A program made the position numbers and the translations under genes. Source: Beggiatoa leptomitoformis (lineage in GTDB: Bacteria > Pseudomonadota > Gammaproteobacteria > Beggiatoales > Beggiatoaceae). From it: DNA of 64,000 nt. Numbering within the stretch: the first letter of the stretch is position 1; each line of letters starts with the position of its first letter. The stretch is from positions 4,044,799-4,108,798 of the forward strand of contig NZ_CP012373.2 of NCBI RefSeq assembly GCF_001305575.3, read 5' to 3'. The notes under the pieces were generated by a model. That model was not told where the DNA came from, searched no databases, and saw nothing but the letters and a program-made list of their open reading frames with translations. Below are positions 9,545 through 18,695 of this stretch, piece by piece.

Positions 9545-12172
9545 ATGCATCCTGAAAATCCGCAAGCTATTTACCGTAAAGATTACCACCAACCCGATTT
9601 TTTTATTGAAAGCATTGATTTGCATTTTTCGCTCGATGAAGATGTCACGCTTGTGCATAGTCAGATGGTCATTAGACCCCGCACAACAAATCAAACCGTT
9701 CCGCTGGTTTTACAAGGGGAATCACTGGTTTTAAAAAATCTTAAACTCAATGGACAAGTCTTAAATACCCATGATTATCAGGTTGATAAAATCCATTTAA
9801 CAATTCCGACTGTACCTACGCAATCTTTTACGCTAGAAACCATTGTTGAAATAAAACCGCAAGAAAACACAGCATTAACAGGGCTGTATAAATCCAGTGG
9901 AAATTATTGCACGCAGTGCGAGGCAGAAGGTTTTCGGCGAATTACCTATTTTTTAGACCGTCCCGATGTGATGGCACGCTATACAACCACGATTGTTGCC
10001 GATAAAAACCGTTATCCTGTGTTGTTATCCAATGGAAATCGCGTGGAATATGGTGAATTAACCGATGGGCGACATTGGGTTAAATGGGCTGACCCGTTTC
10101 CTAAACCAAGTTATTTATTTGCGTTAGTTGCAGGTAATTTGCATTGTCATGGCGGAAAATTTGTGACCCGTTCAGGACGAGAAGTGCGTTTAGAAATTTG
10201 GGTTGAGCCACAAAACCATGACCAGTGTGAACATGCCTTGCAATCGTTAGCAAAAGCCATGCGTTGGGACGAAGAACGCTTCGGGCTGGAATATGATTTA
10301 GATATTTACATGATAGTTGCTGTCAGCGATTTTAATATGGGCGCGATGGAAAATAAGGGCTTAAACGTTTTTAATGCCAAATTTGTCTTATGTCGTCCTG
10401 ATACCGCAACAGATGACGATTATGAAAACATAGAAGCCGTTATTGCACATGAATATTTCCATAATTGGACAGGGAATCGCGTGACTTGTCGCGATTGGTT
10501 TCAATTAACCTTAAAAGAAGGTTTAACGGTTTTCCGTGACCAGTCATTTACAGAAGAAATGACTTCTGCCGCTGTAAAACGCATTCAGGATGTGCGCATT
10601 TTGCGTACCTCGCAGTTTGCTGAAGACCAAAGCCCTATGGCACACCCAATTCGCCCAGAGTCTTATATTGAAATGAATAATTTCTATACGGTGACGGTGT
10701 ATAACAAAGGGGCGGAAGTTATCCGTTTGTATCAAACATTATTAGGAAAAGATGGTTTTAGACGTGGGATGGATTTATATTTTCAACGCCACGATGGGCA
10801 AGCCGTGACGTGTGACGATTTTCGTGCCGCAATGGCTGATGCGAATAAGATGGATTTAAGCCAATTCGAGCGGTGGTATGACCAAGCAGGCACGCCTGTT
10901 GTTGACGTACTCGGCACATATAACGCGCTGGAAAAAACCTATTCCCTAACCCTACGCCAACAAATTCCTGCTAATTTGCAAGCGTGGCATATTCCTATTG
11001 CTGTAGGGTTGTTGGGAAAAAATGGGCAAGATTTGCCCTTACAATTAGCAACAGAGACAAACAGCAATCGCACTTGCATTATTGAATTACGAGAGGTAGA
11101 ACAAACTGTTACGTTTGTTAATATTCCTGAAGCACCCATTCCCTCATTATTGCGCCATTTTTCCGCGCCCATTAAGCTCAATTTTAGCCGCCAACGTGAA
11201 GAATTAGCCTTTTTAATGGCGCACGATAGCGACCCGTTTAACCGTTGGGAAGCAGGGCAACAATTAGCCCAACAGGTCATTTTTGACTTGTTAGCCGATT
11301 GGCAAGCCGATAAACCCTTACAATTAGACCCCTTATTTAGCAACGCTGTCTTAAAAATTCTGCAAGATACGCAATTAGAAGGTTCTATTAAAGCCTTAAT
11401 GTTGACCTTACCAACAGAGGGCTTTTTAGGTCAGCAACAAGCCGAAGTTGCTGTTGAAGGGTTATTTACCGTGCGTCAGTTTGTCTTGCAACAATTGGCA
11501 CAAGACCATTACACGCAATGGCTTACGATATATAAAGCCAATCATCACACACCCTATTCTAATGAGGCATCGGCGATTGCTTGCCGTCGCCTAAAAAATG
11601 TTGCATTACACTACTTATGCCGTTTAGACACAGCAGAAACAACCGCATTGGCAGAACAACAGTTTACGCAAAGCGACAATATGACCGACCAACAAAGCGC
11701 GTTATCATGTTTAGTCAACACAACGGGTACAGCAAAAACCATTGCATTGACTCGCTTTTATACACAATGGAAAGAAAATCCTTTAGTGCTAGATAAATGG
11801 TTTAGTGTGCAAGCAATGAGCTACTTACCTGATACTTTTGAAAATGTGCAAGCTTTATTACAACATAGCGATTTTAATTTAAAAAATCCAAACCGCGCCC
11901 GCTCTTTACTAGCGGTTTTTAGCCAAAATCAAGCGCAATTCCACCGTGCAGACGGTCTTGCTTATCAATTACAGGCGGATATTGTTTTACAATTAAATAC
12001 GCTAAATCCGCAAATTGCCTCGCGCTTTGTGTCTGTATTTAACCATTGGCGACGTTTTGACCCGGCCCGTCAAGCCCTAATGCAGACACAACTAACCCGC
12101 ATTATACAACATCCAGATTTATCTAAAGATGTTTACGAAGTGGTAAGTAAAAGCCTTAATGCACAAAATTAG
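9545..12172 (+). CDS. pepN: Aminopeptidase N (M1 family zinc metallopeptidase)
   Basis: An 875-residue cytosolic aminopeptidase that removes N-terminal residues from peptides in protein turnover; E. coli PepN has 870. The exopeptidase motif GAMENKG is present. The zinc site HEYFH is at residues 302-306, with the third ligand Glu325 in LKEGLT, giving the HExxH-x18-E pattern. The DUF3458 immunoglobulin-like and ARM C-terminal domains fill the rest. It starts at ATG 9545, with no strong ribosome site. A strong hairpin follows the stop, so it appears to be a single-gene unit. Confidence 0.96.
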   Translation: MHPENPQAIYRKDYHQPDFFIESIDLHFSLDEDVTLVHSQMVIRPRTTNQTVPLVLQGESLVLKNLKLNGQVLNTHDYQVDKIHLTIPTVPTQSFTLETIVEIKPQENTALTGLYKSSGNYCTQCEAEGFRRITYFLDRPDVMARYTTTIVADKNRYPVLLSNGNRVEYGELTDGRHWVKWADPFPKPSYLFALVAGNLHCHGGKFVTRSGREVRLEIWVEPQNHDQCEHALQSLAKAMRWDEERFGLEYDLDIYMIVAVSDFNMGAMENKGLNVFNAKFVLCRPDTATDDDYENIEAVIAHEYFHNWTGNRVTCRDWFQLTLKEGLTVFRDQSFTEEMTSAAVKRIQDVRILRTSQFAEDQSPMAHPIRPESYIEMNNFYTVTVYNKGAEVIRLYQTLLGKDGFRRGMDLYFQRHDGQAVTCDDFRAAMADANKMDLSQFERWYDQAGTPVVDVLGTYNALEKTYSLTLRQQIPANLQAWHIPIAVGLLGKNGQDLPLQLATETNSNRTCIIELREVEQTVTFVNIPEAPIPSLLRHFSAPIKLNFSRQREELAFLMAHDSDPFNRWEAGQQLAQQVIFDLLADWQADKPLQLDPLFSNAVLKILQDTQLEGSIKALMLTLPTEGFLGQQQAEVAVEGLFTVRQFVLQQLAQDHYTQWLTIYKANHHTPYSNEASAIACRRLKNVALHYLCRLDTAETTALAEQQFTQSDNMTDQQSALSCLVNTTGTAKTIALTRFYTQWKENPLVLDKWFSVQAMSYLPDTFENVQALLQHSDFNLKNPNRARSLLAVFSQNQAQFHRADGLAYQLQADIVLQLNTLNPQIASRFVSVFNHWRRFDPARQALMQTQLTRIIQHPDLSKDVYEVVSKSLNAQN

Positions 12173-12191
12173 TTTTTAGCCGCATACCATC

Positions 12192-12237
12192 ATGGATAAC
12201 ACCCACTCAAACGGTGTTATCCATTATTTATTTTTTC
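12192..12237 (+). terminator. Intrinsic terminator after pepN
   Basis: A perfect 12-bp stem (ATGGATAACACC pairing with GGTGTTATCCAT, loop of 9) is followed by TATTTATTTTTT. It lies 19 bases past the pepN stop and separates pepN from the coiled-coil/GTPase locus. Confidence 0.85.
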
Positions 12238-12399
12238 CTCTGCCATATTTTCCTATTAAGCATAATGTTAGGTATGTAATAGCACCGTAATAAAAACCCC
12301 CTATAAGTATTTACCCTTATACAGAGCAAACTGCTATACTACTCGTATATTGTTAGTTTTATGTTTCTATTCTGCATGGTTAGCGTATAAATTTTGTGT

Positions 12400-12427
12400 T
12401 TGCATCATTTATTTAAATTAGTACAAA
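12400..12427 (+). promoter_or_regulatory. Possible sigma-70 promoter for the 12.5-18.5 kb locus
   Basis: TTGCAT and TACAAA are spaced by 16 bases, ending 55 bases before the start codon at 12483. The gap from the pepN terminator to 12482 holds no gene. AT-rich sequence gives chance matches, so this is tentative. Confidence 0.3.
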
Positions 12428-12482
12428 TCTTGCATTTATTCGGTCTAGTCATAACCTGTTCTGTCCATAAAAAGGAATCCCC

Positions 12483-13133
12483 ATGAGTAGCGATAAACCC
12501 AGTTACTTTAATACGTTTGAACGACAAATTCGTGTTGCCGAAACCGCGATAGAAGAAGATAAAAGCGACGACATGAAGCTAAACAAATTAGTAGAAGCGA
12601 ATTTAAACACGGGTATTGGCAGTGTTGAGAAAATTCGGGATATTCTGTTTGGTAATCAAATTCGGGATTACGACAAACGGTTTAAACGCTTAGAAGAGCG
12701 TTTGATTCAAGAAAGTCAACAAATGCGTGATGATATGTCCAATCGGATGCACGCATTAGAAGAACTCTTAAACAGTGAAGTTGATGCCTTGAGTGAGAAA
12801 AATAAGGCAGAACGTCAAGAGCGCATTTTAAACGTACAAGATTTACAACACGAGTTGAATGCGTTAAAAAATGAAGTCAACAATCGCAGCGCGCAATTAG
12901 AAGAACAATTTAGCAAAGAATTAAAGCTGTTACGTCAGCAACTGCATAGCAAAACACAAGAAATTGTGGCACAACTGCGCTTGCAGAATGACAATTTAAC
13001 AGGCTTAGTCAGCCAAGAAATTTCTCAGTTACAAGAAGAGAAAGTTAGCCGTAGCGATTTAGCCGCGTTCTTTAGCGAATTTGCCCTGCGTTTGGAACAA
13101 AATAGTGTTTCCAGAATCATAGAAGAAAAATAA
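12483..13133 (+). CDS. Coiled-coil protein with a KIRDILFG-type N-terminal motif
   Basis: A 216-residue, highly charged, soluble protein with AAGGAAT as ribosome site. Residues 1-45 look like a short folded or capping segment. The conserved-looking phrase KIRDILFGNQIRDYDKRF lies at about 57-74 and leads into heptad-patterned coiled coil through most of the rest (LEERL, LEELLNSEVDAL, LQHELNALKNEV). I recall similar coiled-coil proteins with an IRDILFG phrase in cyanobacteria and other filamentous bacteria, but no function is assigned. It is 99 bases upstream of the large OmpA-type protein and is probably the first gene of this locus. It may be a scaffold or partner for the following GTPase module; that is inference. 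Confidence 0.8.
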   Translation: MSSDKPSYFNTFERQIRVAETAIEEDKSDDMKLNKLVEANLNTGIGSVEKIRDILFGNQIRDYDKRFKRLEERLIQESQQMRDDMSNRMHALEELLNSEVDALSEKNKAERQERILNVQDLQHELNALKNEVNNRSAQLEEQFSKELKLLRQQLHSKTQEIVAQLRLQNDNLTGLVSQEISQLQEEKVSRSDLAAFFSEFALRLEQNSVSRIIEEK

Positions 13134-13157
13134 TTACATTGTTGTCTGTGTTGTCGG

Positions 13158-13176
13158 GTGCGGCGCGTATCCGCAC
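13158..13176 (+). other. Small GC-rich hairpin between the first two locus genes
   Basis: GTGCGG and CCGCAC are separated by 7 bases inside the 99-base gap, with no T-run. It could be an mRNA-stability or attenuation hairpin that sets different levels of the two proteins. Confidence 0.3.
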
Positions 13177-13232
13177 TGACATTCCTTCTCTTGAGGCTTT
13201 TGTATTGGCCAACTTCTACTTTGAATTAGCAA

Positions 13233-16061
13233 ATGACCACTATGGATGAGTACAAACAGCTCCGTCAGTTATTATCTCAAGAGGAAGAAAGCCTAAAGAA
13301 AATCGTTTATCAACTCTTAAGGGATTTACGCGATTTTTCAAATGGTGTCAATGTCTTACTTGAAGAAGAACACGCTCAAGTAGAAGAACTGCACTACCAA
13401 TGGTCAACGTTACAAAACGAAACAACGCATTATCAAACCACCCTTAAAGCACACGCAACACAGTTTATTGAACAAAAACAACAGTTAAAAACGCTAGAAA
13501 CTGCGTTACAAACGACTGTTGAAGCACAACATCAACGCCTTACCACCTTAGAAAAATACCATCCTGCCGACGTTGTTAAACGACTTGCCGAATTTGAACA
13601 ACGTTGGCAAACCTTACAAAAAAATATTGCCGCGCATGAAATCCACCTACAAGAGCAATCCGCTGAACTAGAAGAAAAAACTCGTTCATTAGCAACGATT
13701 GAAACCTATATTCAAGTACAGTTAGAACAACAAATTTCTCGCTTGAATGCCCTAGAAAAACACCACCCTGCCGAGCTGGTAAAGCGCATTGCTGATGGGG
13801 AACAACAGCGACAACAATTACATCAGGAGTTGCTCGCCAATCAAGCCCGCCTTACAACGCAAGCGGAGGCCTTAGCCCTCGCAACCAAAAAAATCAGTGT
13901 AGGTGAGAGTTCCATTAATCAGCGACTGGCTGAAATAGAATCGTTACAAGCGCAGCTCGCCGAATATGCAAGGCGTTTGTCTCACGTAGAACAAGAAAAC
14001 CCCGCGCCTCAAGTAGCACAGCTAGCGCATGTCATGGCAGAACATGCACAACAACTAGCCCTGCTTGCGCAAGATAAAGCCCGTTTATTGGGACAATCTG
14101 AGGCGTTTCAAACACAGTTAGCCGAACAAACCACGCGATTACAGATTTTAGAACGCGACCATCCTGCGGAATTGGTGCAACGGTTAGCCGATATTGAAGT
14201 ACGCTGGGAAGAAATTAAGGCAATTGAAGGACGCTTAACGGATACCGAATCTCGTATCAGTGATTTAGCCCATATTTTACCGCACGCCATTCGCCAAGCC
14301 TCTGCCCAACAGATGCAAAATGGAATTGCCAGTGAAGCGGAACTAACCGAATCATTAAAAGAACCTGTTAAAAACTGCTTAAAACAATCAGTCAGTGAAG
14401 ATACACAATCCTTAGCCGACGCGCTATTTCCCGTGATGGGCCCTGCTATTCGAAAATCCATTAATGAATCGCTAAAAGGCTTAGTACAAGATTTAAACGT
14501 CCGTTTAGAACATAGCGTGTTATCACCACGTGGTATTAGCTGGCGTATTGAAGCGATGCGCTCGGGGCGGAGTTTTGCAGAAGTCGTATTACATAACACA
14601 TTGGTATATCGGGTTGAAGAAGTTTTTTTAATTCACCGACAAACAGGAATACTGTTACAACATTTACATCAAGAAGATTCAACGCTAGGCGATAGTGATG
14701 CCATTTCAGGCATGTTAACCGCGATTCAAGATTTTACCCGTGATTCTTTTTCTAAAGACAAAACCGAAGAACTAGACCGCATTGAATTGGGCGATTATAC
14801 CGTGTGGTTAGAACGCGCCCCACACGCAGTCTTAGCCTGTGTTATTCGTGGCGTACCGCCGTATGAATTTAGAAATTTAATGCGTTCAGTCTTAGAAAAA
14901 TTACACGCACGCTATGGTCGACAACTAGAATATTTTGAAGGGGATAACAGTGTTTTTGAATCCTCCCAGCCCCTGTTACAAAATGCCTTACAATCACAGA
15001 AAAAAGACGAAGTCACGCGACGAGAAAAACGCTTTTTTTCCTTACCGTTATTATTTGTATTATGCCTATTATTAATAGGGATTTTTTATGGCAGTTACCG
15101 TTATTGGCAATGGCAACAAACCTTAAGTAATTATATTGTCCAGTTAAAAAACACCGCTGGACTGGTTGTTATAGAAACAGCCCCCCTTGATGGTAAATTA
15201 CAAATACGACTGTTGCGCGACCCACTCGCCGCCGACCCCAATGAGATTGCACAGCGAATGCAAGTTGCTGATAGAATTGTCCTACATAGTTCGCCTCATT
15301 ATGATTTAACGAGTGATTTTATCGTACAACGCGCTCGGCAACGCTTAAAACCGCCAGCAACGGTTCAATTACAATTACAAGACGTATCACACCTACAAAT
15401 CAGTGGTTACGCACAACCTGAATGGATAAAAACAGCCAAACAAGAGGCTTTGCATGTCGTTGGCGTGACCGATATTGAAACAACAAACCTAGAAGAAACT
15501 GATGTTTTTTTACTGCGACAAGCACAAGAAAAAGTACAGCCTCCTAGCACACTAACGCAATTATCTGTTTCAAACGCAGTATTAACCCTAGCGGGCGATG
15601 TTGATGAAAACGAATATGCACGCATACAAACACAAATTGCACATCTAACAGGTTACGCACAGATTGACACAACAGGCTTACGCAATATTACCGAGGTATT
15701 AAAAACACTAAGCCAACAGATAGAAACGATAACCGTTTATTTCGGTGAAGATTATAACTTTAGTGAAGGACAAGACCCAGCCTTAACACAATTATATTCT
15801 CTTGTTCAACAAATGATTACGCTTGCAGACCGTCACCAAAAACCCCTTGTTTTCCAAATTAGTGGTTATACCGATGGTTTAGGCACACAATTACATAACT
15901 ATACCCTTAGTCAACAACGTGCAGAGCGGGTTTACCACGACTTACGCAATCGGGGAATAGATATTAAGTACCTACTGGTTGTTCCACCGCCTACTGTTCC
16001 TTTTGGCGATGTTACTCCCAACTACTTAGAACGCCGCGTGTTGATTAAAGTAAAAATGTAA
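13233..16061 (+). CDS. Membrane coiled-coil / longin-like / OmpA-domain protein
   Basis: 942 residues with no signal peptide. Residues 1-350 are coiled coil carrying a recurrent phrase of the form LExxHPAExVxRLA at about 106-119, 174-187 and 306-319, plus a weaker copy near 252. Residues 430-575 form a globular alpha/beta region (VEEVFLIHRQTGILLQHL, then ISGMLTAIQDFTRDSF) whose pattern resembles roadblock/longin-type domains that bind small GTPases; this is my pattern judgement. One transmembrane helix lies at about 601-621. Two BON-like segments follow at about 650-790. The last about 130 residues are an OmpA peptidoglycan-binding domain (SGYTDGLGTQ, QQRAERV). The expected topology is N-terminus in the cytoplasm, C-terminus in the periplasm. 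It precedes a small GTPase gene, which strengthens the longin idea. Confidence 0.8.
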   Translation: MTTMDEYKQLRQLLSQEEESLKKIVYQLLRDLRDFSNGVNVLLEEEHAQVEELHYQWSTLQNETTHYQTTLKAHATQFIEQKQQLKTLETALQTTVEAQHQRLTTLEKYHPADVVKRLAEFEQRWQTLQKNIAAHEIHLQEQSAELEEKTRSLATIETYIQVQLEQQISRLNALEKHHPAELVKRIADGEQQRQQLHQELLANQARLTTQAEALALATKKISVGESSINQRLAEIESLQAQLAEYARRLSHVEQENPAPQVAQLAHVMAEHAQQLALLAQDKARLLGQSEAFQTQLAEQTTRLQILERDHPAELVQRLADIEVRWEEIKAIEGRLTDTESRISDLAHILPHAIRQASAQQMQNGIASEAELTESLKEPVKNCLKQSVSEDTQSLADALFPVMGPAIRKSINESLKGLVQDLNVRLEHSVLSPRGISWRIEAMRSGRSFAEVVLHNTLVYRVEEVFLIHRQTGILLQHLHQEDSTLGDSDAISGMLTAIQDFTRDSFSKDKTEELDRIELGDYTVWLERAPHAVLACVIRGVPPYEFRNLMRSVLEKLHARYGRQLEYFEGDNSVFESSQPLLQNALQSQKKDEVTRREKRFFSLPLLFVLCLLLIGIFYGSYRYWQWQQTLSNYIVQLKNTAGLVVIETAPLDGKLQIRLLRDPLAADPNEIAQRMQVADRIVLHSSPHYDLTSDFIVQRARQRLKPPATVQLQLQDVSHLQISGYAQPEWIKTAKQEALHVVGVTDIETTNLEETDVFLLRQAQEKVQPPSTLTQLSVSNAVLTLAGDVDENEYARIQTQIAHLTGYAQIDTTGLRNITEVLKTLSQQIETITVYFGEDYNFSEGQDPALTQLYSLVQQMITLADRHQKPLVFQISGYTDGLGTQLHNYTLSQQRAERVYHDLRNRGIDIKYLLVVPPPTVPFGDVTPNYLERRVLIKVKM

Positions 16062-16351
16062 CTACTTGTTGATAATGCTAAAATGACAAGAATAATGGTG
16101 AAATTTCGCATGTTATACGGATTATCTTCTTTGTCTGCACCAAAATTCCTAACATTTCCAGCGTTTTCAGACAAAAGAATTTCCCCGTATTGACTGGAGA
16201 ATATAAGCTTAAATTTTACCCTCCATCTGTCCGTTAAGTTCTTTCTGACCCTATTAAAAGTTAGGACTGACGTTTAGTTAATCTATAAAGCGACTTAAGC
16301 AGTGGGATTTAAGTACGCTAACAATGCTTTGAATAAAAAGGGGATTATTCC
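16062..16351. other. Gap inside the GTPase locus
   Basis: These 290 AT-rich bases lie between the OmpA-type gene and the GTPase gene. No terminator hairpin with a T-run is seen, and no gene. The GTPase ribosome site (AAAAGGGGA) is at 16336-16344. It may hold a secondary promoter for the GTPase-kinase pair. Confidence 0.4.
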
Positions 16352-16852
16352 GTGTCCATGCTTCAAAAAAAAATCTGCATGATTGGAGATTTTTCCGTCG
16401 GAAAGACCAGTCTTGTTGCACGTTACGTACATCAAGCCTTTTCCGACAAATACCTCACGACCGTTGGGGTAAAAATTGACACGAAACTGGTCACCTTACC
16501 AACAGGTGATATGAAGTTTATTTTGTGGGATATTGCAGGCGCGGATAAATTAACAACCGCCTCAATGACCTATTTGCGAGGGGCAGCAGGATATTTACTA
16601 GTCGTTGATGGAACACGCCTCCCTACATGGGAAAGTGCGATTAACCTACAACAAGCCGTCACACAACAAATAGGTAATAAACCCTTTTTAGTTCTATTAA
16701 ACAAATGTGATTTACAAAACCAATGGGAAGTTAATGAAACACGACTAGCCCCTCAACGGGAACAAGGTTGGCATTTTTTAGAAACCAGTGCAAAAGAAGG
16801 ACTTAACGTAGAAAATGCCTTTCTCCAACTTGCGCAACAATTGGTAGGATAA
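16352..16852 (+). CDS. Small Ras/Rab-like GTPase
   Basis: A 166-residue single-domain GTPase. The start is GTG 16352, 7 bases after AAAAGGGGA; ATG at 16358 is the alternative. Motifs in order: P-loop GDFSVGKTS (Lys18), switch I Thr in TTVGVKI, G3 DIAGAD, G4 NKCD and G5 TSAKEG. The usual catalytic Gln of DTAGQ is Ala here, so intrinsic hydrolysis may be slow and depend on a partner, as known for several prokaryotic Ras-like proteins. There is no lipid-anchor motif. Its stop overlaps the start of the kinase gene by one base (TAATG), so the two are translationally coupled. It probably acts as the switch of this locus; the effector is unknown. Confidence 0.92.
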   Translation: MSMLQKKICMIGDFSVGKTSLVARYVHQAFSDKYLTTVGVKIDTKLVTLPTGDMKFILWDIAGADKLTTASMTYLRGAAGYLLVVDGTRLPTWESAINLQQAVTQQIGNKPFLVLLNKCDLQNQWEVNETRLAPQREQGWHFLETSAKEGLNVENAFLQLAQQLVG

Positions 16853-18456
16853 TGATTATGATGACAATCCCCCTTAGTATTGCAAAATATGCACATACCC
16901 TTTGGATGTCGGAATTAGTACTTACCTACTTACACGTGGACGAGCAAGGCATACTTGTCAACTGGGGCGGATATCCACGTCATTATGGTTTAGGTGAACT
17001 ACGAACAGGCGAATTAGCTGCCGAACAAGTTTATGTATTAGAAGGCTTATTTCCCATTAATCACACTCAAATTGTAGAGTTTGTTGAAATGGGAAATGGA
17101 CGAGTAGCGCATATCCACCTATTACCGTTTCAAAAAGGCACATGGATATTAATGCTAGATGCGACAGAAGAACACAATCGTCAACAACGCTTACAACAAC
17201 AAGCTAACGAATTAAGCATCTTAACGTATCGTCAAAGTCGTTTATTACAAGAACTAGAAAATATTCGTCGCAACCTAGAACAAGAAAAATTGCAACTACA
17301 ACAGGCAAATGAACAAAAAACGCGGTTTATTGCCTCCCTATCCCATGAATTACGCGCGCCACTAGCGTCCATCATGGGCTATACAAAACTACTTAATGAC
17401 GCACAAGCATCTGATAAAACAGAAAATGACTATTTAAACGCCGTTGAAAGTAACGCCAATCACCTCATCAAACTGGTTGACGATATTTTAGACCAAGCAA
17501 AATTAGACATTGGCAACATTCAGCTAAAACCAACTGCTTGCCATCTAATGGATTTAATAAAAAATTTACGCCAACTTTTTTTACCCGTTGCCCAAGAAAA
17601 GCAACTAATATTTACCATCATCACTAAAAACAATAGCATATTACCATCTGTTTTAATTGATGAAATTCGGTTGCGTCAAGTTTTTATTAACCTCATCAAT
17701 AACGCTTTAAAATTTACAGCGAAAGGCTTTGTTAATGTAACGATTGAATGGCGAGAAGACCGCTTATATTTTTCCATTCAAGATTCAGGCGTAGGTATTT
17801 CTGCCGAAGGCTTACAAAAACTATTTACCGCTTTTTACCGAGATAAAACCACAGAAAATCAGCCCGGTACGGGACTGGGTTTATCCATAAGCCAAAAAAT
17901 AGTGCGTTTAATGGAAGGTAGCATTACCGTTGATAGCATAGAAGGTAAAGGCTCAACCTTTAATGTTATCGTACACGCCCCCCGTGTTTGGCAAGCAGAG
18001 TTACTAACCATAAAACGGGACTTAGAACAAATGCCGACACAACCCCTAAAAACTGTCGCGACGAATAAAAAACGTAAATTATTACTAGCAGAAGACACTG
18101 AAGTATTACGTCTGTTATTCAAACTAATTTTAAATGAACACTATGAGCTAGTTATGGCAGAAAATGGGGAAGATGCTGTACGGTTAGCACTGCTTGAGAA
18201 CCCCGACATAGTTCTAATGGATTTACAAATGCCTATCATGAATGGCTATGACGCAACCAAACAATTACGCTCAGAAGGATTTAATACACCGATTATCGCC
18301 TTATCCGCCTCTAATTTTGAAGAAGACCGCAATTATGCCATGCAACTGGGTTGCAACGCCTATCTTACAAAACCCGTTGATAATCAACGTTTATTAAACA
18401 CAATCCTGCAAGTTATTGAAAATAGCAAAGCATCTCAAGTTTGTCATAGCAAATAA
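16852..18456 (+). CDS. Hybrid sensor histidine kinase with C-terminal receiver
   Basis: 534 residues and no transmembrane segment, so cytosolic. Residues 1-115 form a PAS-like sensor region (LHVDEQGILVNWGG, GTWILMLDATEEH). A coiled-coil linker follows. HisKA has the phospho-acceptor His165 in SHELRAPLASI. The HATPase has N box NNALKF, G1 DSGVGIS and G2 GTGLGLS. A REC domain covers about 405-525, with acidic AEDTEV, phospho-Asp in VLMDLQMP and KP in LTKPVD. No separate output domain is fused, so the signal must pass to another protein. Coupling to the GTPase gene suggests that the kinase regulates, or reads, the GTPase state; that is inference. Confidence 0.93.
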   Translation: MIMMTIPLSIAKYAHTLWMSELVLTYLHVDEQGILVNWGGYPRHYGLGELRTGELAAEQVYVLEGLFPINHTQIVEFVEMGNGRVAHIHLLPFQKGTWILMLDATEEHNRQQRLQQQANELSILTYRQSRLLQELENIRRNLEQEKLQLQQANEQKTRFIASLSHELRAPLASIMGYTKLLNDAQASDKTENDYLNAVESNANHLIKLVDDILDQAKLDIGNIQLKPTACHLMDLIKNLRQLFLPVAQEKQLIFTIITKNNSILPSVLIDEIRLRQVFINLINNALKFTAKGFVNVTIEWREDRLYFSIQDSGVGISAEGLQKLFTAFYRDKTTENQPGTGLGLSISQKIVRLMEGSITVDSIEGKGSTFNVIVHAPRVWQAELLTIKRDLEQMPTQPLKTVATNKKRKLLLAEDTEVLRLLFKLILNEHYELVMAENGEDAVRLALLENPDIVLMDLQMPIMNGYDATKQLRSEGFNTPIIALSASNFEEDRNYAMQLGCNAYLTKPVDNQRLLNTILQVIENSKASQVCHSK

Positions 18457-18521
18457 GTACGTATTTACAAAAGAACACGGAATAAAAAAGTTCCCTTTCA
18501 GATTCGTTTAGATCCGCAAGT

Positions 18522-18547
18522 GTAGGGTGCGTTAGCGCACCATTACC
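18522..18547 (+). repeat. GTAGGGTGCGTTAGCGCACC-type palindromic repeat
   Basis: The text begins GTAGGGTGCGTTAGCGCACC, with a self-complementary core GTGCG...CGCAC. Repeats of this family are widespread in intergenic DNA of cyanobacteria and Beggiatoa-like genomes. It lies after the kinase gene and before the Avs-like gene. Confidence 0.6.
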
Positions 18548-18611
18548 ATTAAAAAGAAGAAATCCAAATAAGGGCTAAATTTGCTCGCTAATGCAACTTT
18601 GCTTTAAAATT

Positions 18612-18639
18612 GGTGCGTTACGGTGCGAAAAGATGCACC
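18612..18639 (+). repeat. Inverted flanking repeat, left copy
   Basis: GGTGCGTTACGGTGCGAAAA is followed by GATGCACC. The same core, in inverted orientation, is found at 23417-23455 on the other side of the Avs-like gene (GGTGCGTTAAGGTGCGAAAA on the minus strand). Together they bracket that gene. Confidence 0.6.
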
Positions 18640-18695
18640 TAATACACTCTACGCTGTACTTAGGATGAATAAATTTAAAACTTAGAGGACTAAAC

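Noticed and set aside
10939-11343. 134-codon minus-strand frame inside pepN
   Set aside because: Shadow of pepN, with no ribosome site and no recognisable motif.
14108-14599. 163-codon minus-strand frame inside the OmpA-type gene
   Set aside because: Shadow frame with Ser/Cys/Arg-rich composition opposite a strongly patterned coiled coil.
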